Positions 36,210 through 45,297 of a DNA stretch of 64,000 nucleotides are shown piece by piece (positions within the stretch are counted from its first letter, which is position 1; every line of letters begins with the position of its first letter). The notes beneath the pieces are model-generated. The model made no database searches. It worked only from the letters and a program-made list of their open reading frames with translations, and was not told the DNA's origin. Source of the stretch: CAVTSA01 sp963790575 (GTDB lineage Bacteria; Chloroflexota; Dormibacteria; Dormibacterales; Dormibacteraceae); contig CAWBPD010000038.1 in assembly GCA_963790575.1 (NCBI GenBank), positions 11,720 to 75,719 of the forward strand, given 5' to 3'. The position numbers and the translations under genes were made by a program.

Positions 36210-37694
36210 ATGGGCCAGGCGGAGGACTGCGTGGTGATCATGGGCGCCGGGCCCGCCGGGCTTACCGCCGCGCGCGAGCTGAGACGGCTGGGCCGGCCGG
36301 TCACGGTGCTGGAGCGGGACCCCGTCTACGTGGGCGGGATCGCCCGCACCGCTCAGCACAACGGGTACCGCTTCGACATCGGGGGTCACCGGTTCTTCTC
36401 CAAGAACGTCGAGATCGAGCGGCTGTGGTCGGAGATCCTGGGTCCCGAGCTGCTGCAGCGGCCCCGGCTCTCGCGGATGTACTACCGCGGCCGCTTCTTC
36501 GACTACCCGATCCGGGCCGGCAACGCGCTGCGGCAGCTGGGTCCCGTCGAGGCGGTTCGCTGTTTCCTCTCCTACCTGCGCGCGCGCGTTCACCCCGTGG
36601 CAGATCCGGTGACGCTGGAAGATTGGGTGTCCAACCAATTCGGGCGCCGCCTCTACGAGATCTTCTTCAAGACCTATAACGAGAAGATCTGGGGGTTGCC
36701 GGCCAGCGACATCTCGGCCGACTTCGCCGCCCAGCGCATCAAGGGCCTGGACATGAAGCAGCTGATCCTGAACGCGGTGCGGCCGCGCCGCGCCGAAGGG
36801 CCCGGCGGCACTGTGATCAAGACGCTCGTCAACTCCTTCCGCTACCCCCGGCTTGGCCCCGGCCAGCTCTGGGAGACTGTGGCGGCAGGTCTGGCGGCCG
36901 ATGGCTATCCGGTGCGGCTCGGCCGTCAGGTGGTCTGCGTCCAATGGGAGCCGGGACGGGTCACGTCGGTGATCACGCGGGACGCGCGCGGCACCGAGGA
37001 CGTGGTGCCCGGCGCCACATTCGTGTCCACCTTGCCGATCCGCGATCTCATCGGCGCCCTCTCCCCGCCACCGCCGGCGGTGATACGGGAGGCTGCCGAT
37101 CACCTCGGCTACCGCGACTTCCTGACGGTCGCTCTCATCGTGGATGGCGCCGACCTCTTTCCCGACAACTGGATCTACGTCCACGACCCCGGGGTGCGGG
37201 TGGGACGGCTCCAGAACTTCAAGAACTGGAGTCCCGACATGGTGCCGGACCCGACCCGCACCTGCGTCGGCATGGAGTACTTCTGCTTCGAGGGCGACGG
37301 GCTGTGGAGTTCGTCCGACGACGAGCTGATCGAACTGGCCTCCGATGAGCTCGCACGGCTTGGCCTCGCGCGCCGTGAGCAGGTGCTCGACGGCTGCGTG
37401 GTACGCCAGCCGAAGGCGTATCCGGTGTATGACGACGGCTATCAAAGGCACCTACGCGCTCTACGCGACTGGCTGACGGTCACGCTGCCCAATCTGTATC
37501 TGTGTGGCCGCAACGGCATGCACAAGTACAACAACCAGGACCACTCGATGATGACCGCCCTGATCGTGGCGCGGCGGATCGCGGGGGTGTCCGATAGGGA
37601 CCCCTGGCGTGTCAACGCAGATGCGGAGTACCTCGAAGAGTGGGCCCAGGTGGAGGCGGAGTCAGGGCGTCTGGTGCCGGAGCGAGCGCGGTAG
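36210..37694 (+). CDS. FAD-dependent oxidoreductase, UDP-galactopyranose mutase-like
   Basis: A 494-residue flavoprotein of the amine oxidase/protoporphyrinogen oxidase fold. The FAD dinucleotide motif GAGPAG is at 12-17, followed by GGHRFFSKN, and CGRNGMHKYNNQDHSMM near the end. Close relatives sit in exopolysaccharide loci and are often annotated as UDP-galactopyranose mutase homologues. True mutase activity cannot be assumed. A TAGGCT box ends 9 nt before the ATG. Confidence 0.83.
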   Translation: MGQAEDCVVIMGAGPAGLTAARELRRLGRPVTVLERDPVYVGGIARTAQHNGYRFDIGGHRFFSKNVEIERLWSEILGPELLQRPRLSRMYYRGRFFDYPIRAGNALRQLGPVEAVRCFLSYLRARVHPVADPVTLEDWVSNQFGRRLYEIFFKTYNEKIWGLPASDISADFAAQRIKGLDMKQLILNAVRPRRAEGPGGTVIKTLVNSFRYPRLGPGQLWETVAAGLAADGYPVRLGRQVVCVQWEPGRVTSVITRDARGTEDVVPGATFVSTLPIRDLIGALSPPPPAVIREAADHLGYRDFLTVALIVDGADLFPDNWIYVHDPGVRVGRLQNFKNWSPDMVPDPTRTCVGMEYFCFEGDGLWSSSDDELIELASDELARLGLARREQVLDGCVVRQPKAYPVYDDGYQRHLRALRDWLTVTLPNLYLCGRNGMHKYNNQDHSMMTALIVARRIAGVSDRDPWRVNADAEYLEEWAQVEAESGRLVPERAR

Positions 37695-37784
37695 CCTGGC
37701 AACTTTTCCTGCGCGGCGCGTACGTCATCGCGTAGGCTTCTCGGCGGGTGGGATTCTCTGGGCGACAGAGGTGGAGGTTGCGGC

Positions 37785-40700
37785 GTGCGTGAAGCGCGGG
37801 CGATGTCCTGTCGCCGTCTGCTCGCTGCCGGCGCGGGGGTGCTTCTGACGGCTTTCCTGGGCGTTCCGGCCCAGGCTCACGCCGTGTCGGAGGCCGGATC
37901 CACCTTCAGTCTCGACAGGGTGACGTTGACGATCACGTCGAGCTTCATGCCCAGTCCCGGTTTCACGGTTGCGGCACCGGGGGCGGTAGATCAGACCGCC
38001 GTCTCGTCAGCCGTGCGACCTTACCGCAACCTGATGCTGGAGACGATGCCCTTCGGTACCACGTCCCCAGGTGAAGGGTTGCCGCTCGCGAGCGCCGGCG
38101 AGGCGCCGAGCTACCGGAACGCACTTCGCAGGGAGCGGCACGCCGAGGGGGGCGCTCCCCAGGCCGCCCCCGCCGTCGATTTCTTCGGCTCGAGCACCTC
38201 CGGCACCATGAGCCAGGTCTCGCTCCCGGTCACCCCCTCCGGCAAGTCCCCGGTCGCGATCGCCGAATGGGTCGCCGAAGCGGGCTCGCGTCTCTGGATC
38301 CTGCGTGCCGACGAGCAACTGACCGCCGGTGCGGCGACGGCTTCGTTTTCATCGCTCCTCACCGGGATCACCGTGTCCGCCGGCAGCGTGAGCGGCACGC
38401 CGGGTCCATCACCGACCGGGACGCCGGGTCCGTCACCGACCGGGACGCTGGGGCCATCACCAACCGGCACGCCATCTCCCGCCACGTCCCCTTCTACCGG
38501 CCCATCGCTCCTGCCTTCGCCCAGCCCCGTCCCGTGGGTGTCGCCCGGCCCGACGCCCGCCCCCACTCCGACTCCGGCCTACGCGACCGCCGAGCACGTG
38601 CCGGTGGCGTCAGTGACGACGGGCGCAGACGCCCCCTGGTGGAGCGGTGTCTGCGACGTCGGCAACAACGGCGACGGGTACCCACTGGGCGCGGTGTTCC
38701 AGGGTTTCGCCGCCTGCGGCCCGCGACCCTTCACCGAGTCCCCGGCCGGCTCGGAAGACTACCTGGCGCAGTTCTACCCGGGGGCCTGGGGTGAGTACGA
38801 GTTCGAGTGCGTCGAACTGGCGATGCGTTACATGTACTTGACCTATGGAATCGCTCCCTACCCCGCCAACGGGAACCAGGTCGTCACAAGTTACCCCGGG
38901 AACCGGCTCATTCGAATAGGGAACGGAACCGCCGGTCAGGCCCCCCAACCGGGGGACATCCTGAGCTTCGGCGCCGACACCGCCGCCGGGCACACCGCGC
39001 TCGTCACCGCCAGCGCTGTCAACGCCGCAGGTAACGGGTCGGCGACGGTCATCGAGGAAAACAACTCGGCGACCGGCAGCAACACGCTGACCGTCTCCGG
39101 CTGGGTGGTTGGCCCGGACGCCTATCCCACCATCGGCTGGCTGCACAGCGTCGGGTCGGACGCACCCGCGGTGGCCGTCAGTCAGGCCACCGGGCAGCAG
39201 TACGTGTTCTGGCAGGCAGAGGACGGAGGGTTGTGGGAGGGGCATGGGGCGCAGGCGGTCTGGCATGGGCCGGCGTCGTTGGACATGGGCGTGCTGGGCT
39301 CGTCGGTGACGGCCGGAGTGCATCCGGACGGTGAGGAAGACGTGTATTGGCGGGGAACCGATGGCGATCTGTGGGAGGCCTTCGCCGTCCACGGCACCTG
39401 GTATGGCCCCTACGACCAGGGGCCCGGCTGGCAACTCGAGTCGGAGCCGTCGGTCGCGGTGAATCAGAGCAACAGAAATCAGTACGTCTTCTGGCAGGGC
39501 CCCGGCGGCGGTCTTTGGGAGGGGTATTGGAGCGGAGCTGGATGGGTCGGCCCCATCTCGTTGGGAATGGGCGTCCTGGGCTCGGCGCCGACCGCCGGCG
39601 TGCAGTCGGACGGAGAGGAAGACGTTTACTGGCGGGGGACCAATGGCGATCTGTGGGAGGCTTACTCGACCGGTGGCGGCTGGCACGGCCCCATCGACGT
39701 AGGGTCGGGCTTGAACCTCGCCTCGCAGCCGTCGGTCGGGGTCAACCAGAGCAACGGTCAGGAGTACGTGTTCTGGCAAGGGTCCGGAGGAAGTCTTTGG
39801 GAGAGCTACTGGACCGGCTCCATGTGGATCGGCCCGATCTCGATTGGCATGGGAGTGCTGGGCTCGGCGCCAACGGCGGGTGTCCAGCCCGGCGGCCAGG
39901 AGGACGTGTACTGGCGGGGAGGGAACGCGGACCTGTGGGAGGCGTTCTGGGCCCATAATCAGTGGAACGGGCCGTATGACGTGGGACCCGGTTGGGCCAT
40001 GACCGCGGCACCGTCGGTCACTGTCAATCAGAGCAGCGGTCAGCAGGACATCGTCTGGCAAGGCATCGGTGGCACCCTGTGGGGTGGGTATGCGAACGCG
40101 GCCGGATGGACCGGGCCGACATCGTTGACCCTGGGCATCCTCGGCTCGGCTCCGGCGGCGGGCATGCAGGCCGGTGGAGAGCTCGATGTGCTCTGGGCGG
40201 GCACCAACGCCGACCTGTGGGAGGGATATTCGTCCGCGACTGGCTGGGCCGGTCCCGACGACCGCGGCCCCGGTTGGAACCTGAATTCACAGCCGGCATT
40301 GGCGGTGAACCAAAGCAACGCAGAGGAGTACGTGTTCTGGCAAGGGGCCGACGGCGGTCTCTGGTACGGTCGCGGCAGCGGCGCCACCTGGAAGGGTCCG
40401 GCTTGGCTCGGCATGGGGCAGCTGGGATCGGCACCCGCGGCCGGCGCCCACCCAGACGGCGAGGACGACGTCTTCTGGCGGGGAACCGATAAGGACCTTT
40501 GGGAGGCCTTCTCGATCGGTGGCGGGTGGTATGGCCCGTACGATCAGGGGCCAGGTTGGAGTCTCAACTCCCAGCCGTCGGTCGCGGTGGATCAGGTCAA
40601 TGGCCAGCAGTATGTGTTCTGGCAGGGGCCTGACGGCGGTCTGTGGGAGGGATACTGGGACGGCACCAGGTGGAACGGTCCGATCTCTCTCGGGGCGGGC

Positions 40701-40850
40701 CAGCTCGGGTCCGCCCCCGCCGCCGGCGTGCAGGCGGATGGCGAGGTGGACGTCTACTGGCGCGGAATCAATGACGATCTCTGGGAGACCTTCTGGGCCA
40801 ACCTGCGTTGGAACGGCCCCGTGGATCTGGGCCCGGCCTGGAACCAGTAA
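37785..40850 (+). CDS. Secreted CHAP-domain protein with twelve propeller repeats
   Basis: A 1021-residue secreted protein. It has a signal peptide (residues 1-33, ending AQAHA) and an N-terminal region of about 170 residues. A Pro/Thr/Ser linker with tandem PGPSPTGT units follows (about 205-265). The CHAP-like cysteine amidase/endopeptidase has C342 in FECVELAMRY, H403 in GHTALV and E424 in IEENNS. From about 465 to the end come twelve repeats of about 46 residues, alternating QYVFWQGxxGGLWEGYW and EDVYWRGTNGDLWEAF types. The GTG start has GGAGG upstream. It probably cuts peptidoglycan while binding glycan. Confidence 0.87.
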   Translation: MREARAMSCRRLLAAGAGVLLTAFLGVPAQAHAVSEAGSTFSLDRVTLTITSSFMPSPGFTVAAPGAVDQTAVSSAVRPYRNLMLETMPFGTTSPGEGLPLASAGEAPSYRNALRRERHAEGGAPQAAPAVDFFGSSTSGTMSQVSLPVTPSGKSPVAIAEWVAEAGSRLWILRADEQLTAGAATASFSSLLTGITVSAGSVSGTPGPSPTGTPGPSPTGTLGPSPTGTPSPATSPSTGPSLLPSPSPVPWVSPGPTPAPTPTPAYATAEHVPVASVTTGADAPWWSGVCDVGNNGDGYPLGAVFQGFAACGPRPFTESPAGSEDYLAQFYPGAWGEYEFECVELAMRYMYLTYGIAPYPANGNQVVTSYPGNRLIRIGNGTAGQAPQPGDILSFGADTAAGHTALVTASAVNAAGNGSATVIEENNSATGSNTLTVSGWVVGPDAYPTIGWLHSVGSDAPAVAVSQATGQQYVFWQAEDGGLWEGHGAQAVWHGPASLDMGVLGSSVTAGVHPDGEEDVYWRGTDGDLWEAFAVHGTWYGPYDQGPGWQLESEPSVAVNQSNRNQYVFWQGPGGGLWEGYWSGAGWVGPISLGMGVLGSAPTAGVQSDGEEDVYWRGTNGDLWEAYSTGGGWHGPIDVGSGLNLASQPSVGVNQSNGQEYVFWQGSGGSLWESYWTGSMWIGPISIGMGVLGSAPTAGVQPGGQEDVYWRGGNADLWEAFWAHNQWNGPYDVGPGWAMTAAPSVTVNQSSGQQDIVWQGIGGTLWGGYANAAGWTGPTSLTLGILGSAPAAGMQAGGELDVLWAGTNADLWEGYSSATGWAGPDDRGPGWNLNSQPALAVNQSNAEEYVFWQGADGGLWYGRGSGATWKGPAWLGMGQLGSAPAAGAHPDGEDDVFWRGTDKDLWEAFSIGGGWYGPYDQGPGWSLNSQPSVAVDQVNGQQYVFWQGPDGGLWEGYWDGTRWNGPISLGAGQLGSAPAAGVQADGEVDVYWRGINDDLWETFWANLRWNGPVDLGPAWNQ

Positions 40851-41061
40851 CTGCGCCGCCCCTCGACTCACGTCGATCCGCCTCGAACGGGACGCGATCG
40901 CGGTGTATGCCGCTGGAACCGATGGTCGGTACCATCCAGGCTGCGCGGGCGGACCAGGCGGATTCAGTCGCATTCCCATCGCCTACGACGTTGTTCTCTA
41001 TCGGCCGGTATTACGTGCCACGTCACCCAACCGTGAGTTCCTGCCGGAGCCGGGTTGGGTC

Positions 41062-42239
41062 TCAGCAGACAGGAACGTACTTAGGGTCGATGGTCAGAAG
41101 CTCCGGGCCTGCCCATCCCGTTGTGTATCCCCAATCGTGCCAGAGCCCATCGTCCTCACCGATCCAGAAGACGTCGATCGTGAGGGGCTCGCTGACCGAT
41201 GCTCCCGGCGCCGACTGGATCGGTCCCGACGGCAGCTGCGCCTGCTGAACCCAGGTGCTGCCGCGCCAGGTCTGTTCCTGCACGTAGGAGTTCAGGCCCT
41301 TCCAGAAGACGTCGATCTCACCCGGCTGTGCAGACACCGCTGAAGGGTTCAGCTGCACGCCGGTCCCGCCGGTGAACGCGGGGCCTGTCCAGCCACCGGA
41401 GTAGTCGTCGGACCAGAGGTTGCCGTCGAGGCACGCCAGAAAACCCTGATCTGTCCGGGACCGTAGCTCACCGGGATCGGGTCACCTGCGAGCGGACCGG
41501 CGCCGAGGCTCTGAGGACCGTGCCAGCCCCCGACGTACCACACGTGCCAGAGATTCCCGTCAGTCCACTTCCAGAAGACATCGATGACCCCGGACTCCGA
41601 GGTCACGGGGTATGGATCGGAGGCCAGTGATCCGGCCGGCGCCAGCTCGTCGGGGCCCCACCATTGGCCATAGGCACTGCCGGGCCCGGGAGCGTACCAG
41701 GCATGCCAGAGCCCGTTATCTTGGCCGCGCCAGAAGACGTCGATGATGTGCGGTGCGCTGGAGACTGCGTGCGGGGCACCCCCGAGCGGTCCCATCCCCA
41801 GGGAGCCACCGAACTGTGGGTTGTTCGCCGGGTATACCACGTGGTCGAGATTCCCGGTTGTGTAATCCTCGAAGAAGACTTCCAGATCGCCGCCTCCGGT
41901 CGCGATCGCCGAAGGTGGCCCACTACCGATGGCGATAGGGATCCCATCGCCACTCCAACCGTGCGCCGGCGCGTACGACATCTCCACCGGGCAGTAGTTG
42001 TCGGCGCTCCAGAATACATTGACGTTGCCGTTCGTCTGTCCGAGCGCGTCCGGCGGTGTGGTGACCAGGGCGGCGCCGTGGGCCAGCGGTGCCCTTCCGA
42101 GCGTGATCGCGAAGGCCAGCAGAACCACGGCGAGCCCGAAGGGCACCACTTGCCTTTTCCGGCGACGCCTCGTTTCACGCCTCCCGGACCCGCCCGGTAC
42201 CTGCCCCACGCACATCGACCCCAAGCGCCCCATGCCCAT
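41062..42239 (-). pseudogene. Secreted seven-repeat propeller protein, frameshifted
   Basis: Two overlapping minus frames join into one protein if a single missing base is restored near 41426-41432: VFWRA then needs a base to continue as DGNLWSDDYSGGW. The restored product is 392 residues, with a signal sequence (PFGLAVVLLAFAITLG) and exactly seven propeller repeats, the count seen in the GH25 and C39-like proteins. It has no enzyme domain. The reading is either a recent inactivating deletion or a sequencing error. It converges on the CHAP gene. Confidence 0.75.
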
Positions 42240-43063
42240 GCCGTCAAAACGCCACGCACAGGTGAGAAGTAACGCGGGACATCGCGGCTCGCTCCCGGAG
42301 GGCTCCCGACAACCGGACAAAGCCCTGGAACGGCGCTCCCGGGCTCTCGTGGTCACAAGCTGTCACCCGCCGCCCCGCGCGGACCTTTTGAGCGCGACCG
42401 CCTCGGCGCGTGCGACGGGCGGCCCTTGAGTGAGATTGATCCGCCTCGATCGAGGCCCGTCCCCGGCGTTTGCCGGGGCCTGGCCGTTGACACTGCGAGG
42501 GCCCAGCAGAACGCCGCACCCCACTACCAGCGCTCGGATGCTCTCGCTCGCGCCTAGCGAGGAGGCTTCGGCGATGGTGGAGGGGTTGAACGACTCGACC
42601 GCGGGCGCACCCTGCCCGCACTTCACGACTTTCCTCCTGACGCCGCCGAACACCACCGCAACCTCGCGATTGGTGCCGCCTCAAGGTAGCTTCGCGTGCT
42701 GTCAGAACTCGCTGCAGGTCCACCCGATGGTGGCGGGCACGAGCGGAGACCAGGGTTGACGCGGATCAGGGTCCCGAGTGCGTAGTCGTGGCCCCGATGG
42801 AGCCGTTCGCCCGCATGGCTGTCCGCTCGGCGCCTACCCCGCGGCTGACCTGCGCTTCGTGTAGCTGGCCATGGTCGTTCGCGAGCGTGGCCTGCGTCCG
42901 CCGGCTCCGGACGGGAGACTGGGAGGCGCGGGTGGCCTGACGCCGACCCGGCCCCTGCTACCCTCAACCCGTTCCCGCGAGAGCGTGCCTCTGGCGCCCG
43001 GGGGCGTGGTCCGAGCGATGGTGACCAGGCCTGGCCGGCGTGGAGGCGTTCTGGAGTGACGAC
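42240..43063. other. Long gap upstream of metK
   Basis: About 820 bp with no convincing gene. Several frames of 80-160 codons overlap on both strands, but none has a domain or start signals. A hairpin lies at 42461-42478 and a palindrome CCTCGATCGAGG at 42444-42455. I could not recognise a SAM riboswitch before metK. Confidence 0.45.
42461..42478. terminator. Short GC hairpin, possible terminator
   Basis: CCCCGGC, a GTTT loop and GCCGGGG form a perfect seven-pair stem. No run of T follows on either strand, so intrinsic termination is uncertain. Confidence 0.3.
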
Positions 43064-44236
43064 ATGCCAGCCAGCCCCACCCACGAGAGCCAGGGCCCGA
43101 CGCGGTTCACCTCCCAGTCCGTGACGGAGGGACACCCCGACAAGCTCGCCGACGCGGTAGCCGACGCGATCCTCGACGCCATCCTCGCCAAGGACCCGCT
43201 CGCCCGCGTCGCCTGTGACGCCACCGTCACGAACGGCCTCGTCCTGGTCGCGGGAGAGATCACGACCGACTGCTACGTGGACATCCCGAAGATCATCCGT
43301 GCCACCATCCGCGACTGCGGCTACACCCGCGCCAAGTACGGCTTCGACGCCGAGACCTGCGGGGTCCTGCTCAGCATCGACGAGCAGTCGCCGGACATCG
43401 CCAGCGGCGTCAACGTGGGCGGCGCCGGCGATTCAGGCAACGTCTTCGGGTTCGCCACCGACGAGACCGAGGAGTACCTGCCCACCCCCATCCTCCTCGC
43501 GCACCGGCTGGCCCAGCGTCTGGCCGAGGTGCGCCGCAACCACCAGCTGCCCTACCTCCGCCCCGACGGCAAGGTGCAGCTGACGGTCGGCTACGACGGG
43601 GACGGCAAGCCCCGCCGCGTGGAGTCGGTGGTCGTCGCCGCGCAGCACCATGAGGAAGTGGATCGCGACCAGCTGCAGACCGACGTGACGGAGCAGGTGT
43701 TAGGTCCAATCCTCAGCGACGCCGGGCTGGAAGCGACGCAGGTCCTCGTCAACCCCGCCGGCCGCTTCGTTGTCGGTGGCCCCGTCGCCGACGTGGGCGT
43801 CACCGGCCGCCAGCACGCGGTTGATACCTACGGGGGCTGGGCCCGGCACGGGGGCGGCGGTTTCAGCGGTCAGGACCCGACCAAGATCGACCGGGCGGGC
43901 GGCTACGGGGCTCGGCATGTGGCCAAGAACCTGGTGGCGGCGGGCCTCGCCCGCCAGGCCGAGGTGCAGCTGACCTATGCGATCGGTGTGGTGAAGCCGA
44001 TCGCGGTTCGCGTCGATACTCAGGGCACCGGCGCGGTTCCCGACCGTGAGCTGGAGCGCGCCGTCCAGCGGGTGTTCGACCTCAGTCCGCTTGGCATCAT
44101 CAAGGAGTTGAATCTGCGCCGCCCGCTCTACCGCCCGCTCGCCGCGTACGGCCACTTCGGCCGGCCTGAGCTCGATCTGCCCTGGGAGCGGCTCGACCGC
44201 ATCGAGGACCTGACCGCCGAGGTGCGGACCTCTTGA
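43064..44236 (+). CDS. metK: S-adenosylmethionine synthetase
   Basis: Makes SAM from methionine and ATP, supplying the several methyltransferases of this locus. The 390-residue protein has SVTEGHPDKLAD near the N-terminus and GGGFSGQDPTKIDRAGGYGA. ATG 43064 is preceded by GGAG at a good distance, so the GTG at 43040 is less likely. Two usually conserved positions differ: GAGDQG reads GAGDSG, and FSGKDP reads FSGQDP. The stop overlaps the start of the mannose guanylyltransferase gene (TGATG). Confidence 0.92.
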   Translation: MPASPTHESQGPTRFTSQSVTEGHPDKLADAVADAILDAILAKDPLARVACDATVTNGLVLVAGEITTDCYVDIPKIIRATIRDCGYTRAKYGFDAETCGVLLSIDEQSPDIASGVNVGGAGDSGNVFGFATDETEEYLPTPILLAHRLAQRLAEVRRNHQLPYLRPDGKVQLTVGYDGDGKPRRVESVVVAAQHHEEVDRDQLQTDVTEQVLGPILSDAGLEATQVLVNPAGRFVVGGPVADVGVTGRQHAVDTYGGWARHGGGGFSGQDPTKIDRAGGYGARHVAKNLVAAGLARQAEVQLTYAIGVVKPIAVRVDTQGTGAVPDRELERAVQRVFDLSPLGIIKELNLRRPLYRPLAAYGHFGRPELDLPWERLDRIEDLTAEVRTS

Positions 44237-45297
44237 TGTACGGCGTGGTTCCGGCCGGCGGCGCCGGCTCCCGACTCTGGCCGCGCTCGCGCCGCTCCGC
44301 GCCCAAGCACCTCCTACGCCTCTCCAGCACGGGGCAGCCGCTCCTGCGCCAGACCGTCGACCGTGTCCGGCCCTTGGCGCAGGACGTCTACGTGGTCACC
44401 GAGGAGCGCCAGCGGGAGAAGGTCTCATCGCTGGTCCCGGAACTGTCTGAGCACGGAATCCTGGTCGAGCCGAGCGCGCGCGGGACGACGAACGCGATGG
44501 GGCTGGCCGCGCTCACCCTCCAGGAGCGAGATCCCGAGGCGGTGATGCTCTGGACGGCCGCCGATCACGTGATCCGTGGCACCCGGGCCTACCGGGAAGC
44601 GGTGGAGCGCGCGGTCCGGGTCGCCGTGGCCTCTCGTGAATTGGTGGCGATCGGGCTGAAGCCGACCTATCCCGCCACCGGCTTCGGGTACATCGAGGCG
44701 GGCGAGTCCCAGCGTTTCGGCCGCAGTCAGGCCGTGCGCGTCAGACGGTTCGTGGAGAAGCCGAGCCAGCAGGTGGCGGAGCGCTTCGCCGCCTCCGGCC
44801 GGCACTTCTGGAACCTGTCCATGTTCTGCTTCCGCTGCGACGTCTTCCTGGAGGAGCTGGAGCGGTTCGGCCCCAGGCACCTGGAGGGCCTCAAGCAGGT
44901 GCTGGCCGCTCGCAAGGCGGGAGACGAGACCAAGGCGGCGCGGATCTACAACGACCTCCCCAACGAGGCGGTCGACTACACGGTGATGGAGCGTACCCAG
45001 CGGCTGCTGGCGGTGCCGGCCACCTTCACCTGGACCGACGTCGGGTCCTGGACCGATCTCGCGGCCCTGCTCCACTCCGACAACGAGGGCAACGTGGTGG
45101 AGGGCCCGGCGGTGCTGATTGACGTCCACGACAGCTTCGTCTCCGCACCCGACAAGCTGGTCGCCGTGATCGGCTGCGACGAGCTGGTAATCGTGGACAC
45201 GGACGACGCCCTCCTCATCTGCGACAAGCGGCGGGCGCAGGACGTCAAGAAGGTGGTGGAACGGCTGGGTGACACCGGCCAGGTCCGTTATCTATGA
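44236..45297 (+). CDS. manC: Mannose-1-phosphate guanylyltransferase
   Basis: Makes GDP-mannose from mannose 1-phosphate and GTP. The 353-residue protein has the nucleotidyltransferase motif PAGGAGSRLWPRSR, ALTLQERDPEAVML, FVEKP and TWTDVGSW. It lacks the fused isomerase domain; a separate small cupin follows two genes later. ATG 44236 overlaps the metK stop, and its own stop overlaps the mutase start. Confidence 0.93.
   Translation: MYGVVPAGGAGSRLWPRSRRSAPKHLLRLSSTGQPLLRQTVDRVRPLAQDVYVVTEERQREKVSSLVPELSEHGILVEPSARGTTNAMGLAALTLQERDPEAVMLWTAADHVIRGTRAYREAVERAVRVAVASRELVAIGLKPTYPATGFGYIEAGESQRFGRSQAVRVRRFVEKPSQQVAERFAASGRHFWNLSMFCFRCDVFLEELERFGPRHLEGLKQVLAARKAGDETKAARIYNDLPNEAVDYTVMERTQRLLAVPATFTWTDVGSWTDLAALLHSDNEGNVVEGPAVLIDVHDSFVSAPDKLVAVIGCDELVIVDTDDALLICDKRRAQDVKKVVERLGDTGQVRYL

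Noticed and set aside
34968..37451. 827-codon minus-strand frame opposite apt, patatin and the flavoenzyme
   Set aside because: Three convincing proteins lie on the other strand, and the frame is His/Arg/Gly-rich without domains.
38401..38470. Tandem repeat in the CHAP gene as a possible CRISPR or mobile repeat
   Set aside because: The repeats encode PGPSPTGT units of a protein linker in frame; there are no spacers.
42240..43063. Genes or a SAM riboswitch upstream of metK
   Set aside because: Frames on both strands conflict and lack signals or domains. I could not match a known SAM-sensing structure by eye.
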